In this document: positions 14,927-15,011 of the stretch, piece after piece | Layout of the letters: each line of letters opens with the position of its first letter | How positions within the stretch are numbered: position 1 is the stretch's first letter | DNA from: Ruminococcus sp. UBA5884 | GTDB lineage: Bacteria; Bacillota; Clostridia; Oscillospirales; Ruminococcaceae | Assembly: GCA_002431975.1 (NCBI GenBank) | Contig: DJFA01000018.1 | Coordinates: forward strand, 2,827-17,837 | Direction: 5' to 3' | DNA length: 15,011 nucleotides | The notes under the pieces: generated by a model | The model's database searches: none | The model's input: only the letters and a program-made list of their open reading frames with translations | What the model was told of the DNA's origin: nothing | Translations under genes and position numbers: made by a program

Positions 14927-15011
14927 ATTCAGCTGTTTCTGAAACAGGATTACTTTCATAATAATTTTCATAGAGATAATATTTTCCATCAATTTTAAGC
15001 AGAAACCATTC
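14925..15011 (-). CDS. C-terminal end of an unidentified protein (cut by window edge)
   Basis: Reading inward from the edge, the minus strand gives 28 sense codons ending in TAA at 14925-14927: WFLLKIDGKYYLYENYYESN, then PVSETAE. The open frame reaches the edge and ends at the shared terminator, as a real gene would. The Trp and Tyr-rich WFLLKIDGKYYLYE pattern resembles beta-strand segments seen in extracellular or cell-wall-associated proteins. That is too little to name a family. Confidence 0.55.
   Translation of the reverse strand, partial: EWFLLKIDGKYYLYENYYESNPVSETAE

Overview
The window looks like a chromosomal segment from a low-GC, AT-biased Clostridia genome. A Ruminococcus-like member of the Oscillospiraceae is my best guess, inferred from gene content, strong GGAGG ribosome binding sites, spore maturation genes and the style of the dispersed palindromes. 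No phage, CRISPR, tRNA or rRNA sequence is visible.

Positions 1-11536, all read on the minus strand, hold a long run of housekeeping genes. In transcription order: a consensus promoter (11508-11536); an attenuator-type leader that looks like the ribosomal protein L20 leader; infC (with an AUU start), rpmI and rplT; a rho-independent terminator (10070-10105); a TrmH/SpoU-family RNA methyltransferase whose best start is CTG; dprA; topA; trmFO; plsX; rnc; an Elp3-like radical SAM gene; and smc, which is cut by the window edge inside its hinge. From the methyltransferase to smc, genes overlap or are separated by 3-24 bases, except for 66 bases before topA. This unites blocks that are separate in Bacillus subtilis: translation initiation and large-subunit proteins, DNA processing and topology, tRNA modification, lipid synthesis, RNA processing and chromosome condensation.

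Positions 11537-13155 hold the plus-strand pair spmA-spmB (spore maturation), flanked by two copies of a REP/BIME-like palindromic element (about 11590-11713 and 12898-13112) in opposite orientation. Each REP-type hairpin is an 8-bp GC-rich stem with, in three of four cases, a GTAG at its outer foot. Longer AT-rich arms outside the hairpins are also shared, so the element resembles a MITE as much as a classical REP pair. This is the least ordinary thing in the window.

Positions 13156-15011 hold nadC (quinolinate phosphoribosyltransferase), followed after one base by an AraC-family regulator with a cupin domain. A bidirectional terminator follows, then the last 28 codons of an unidentified minus-strand gene.
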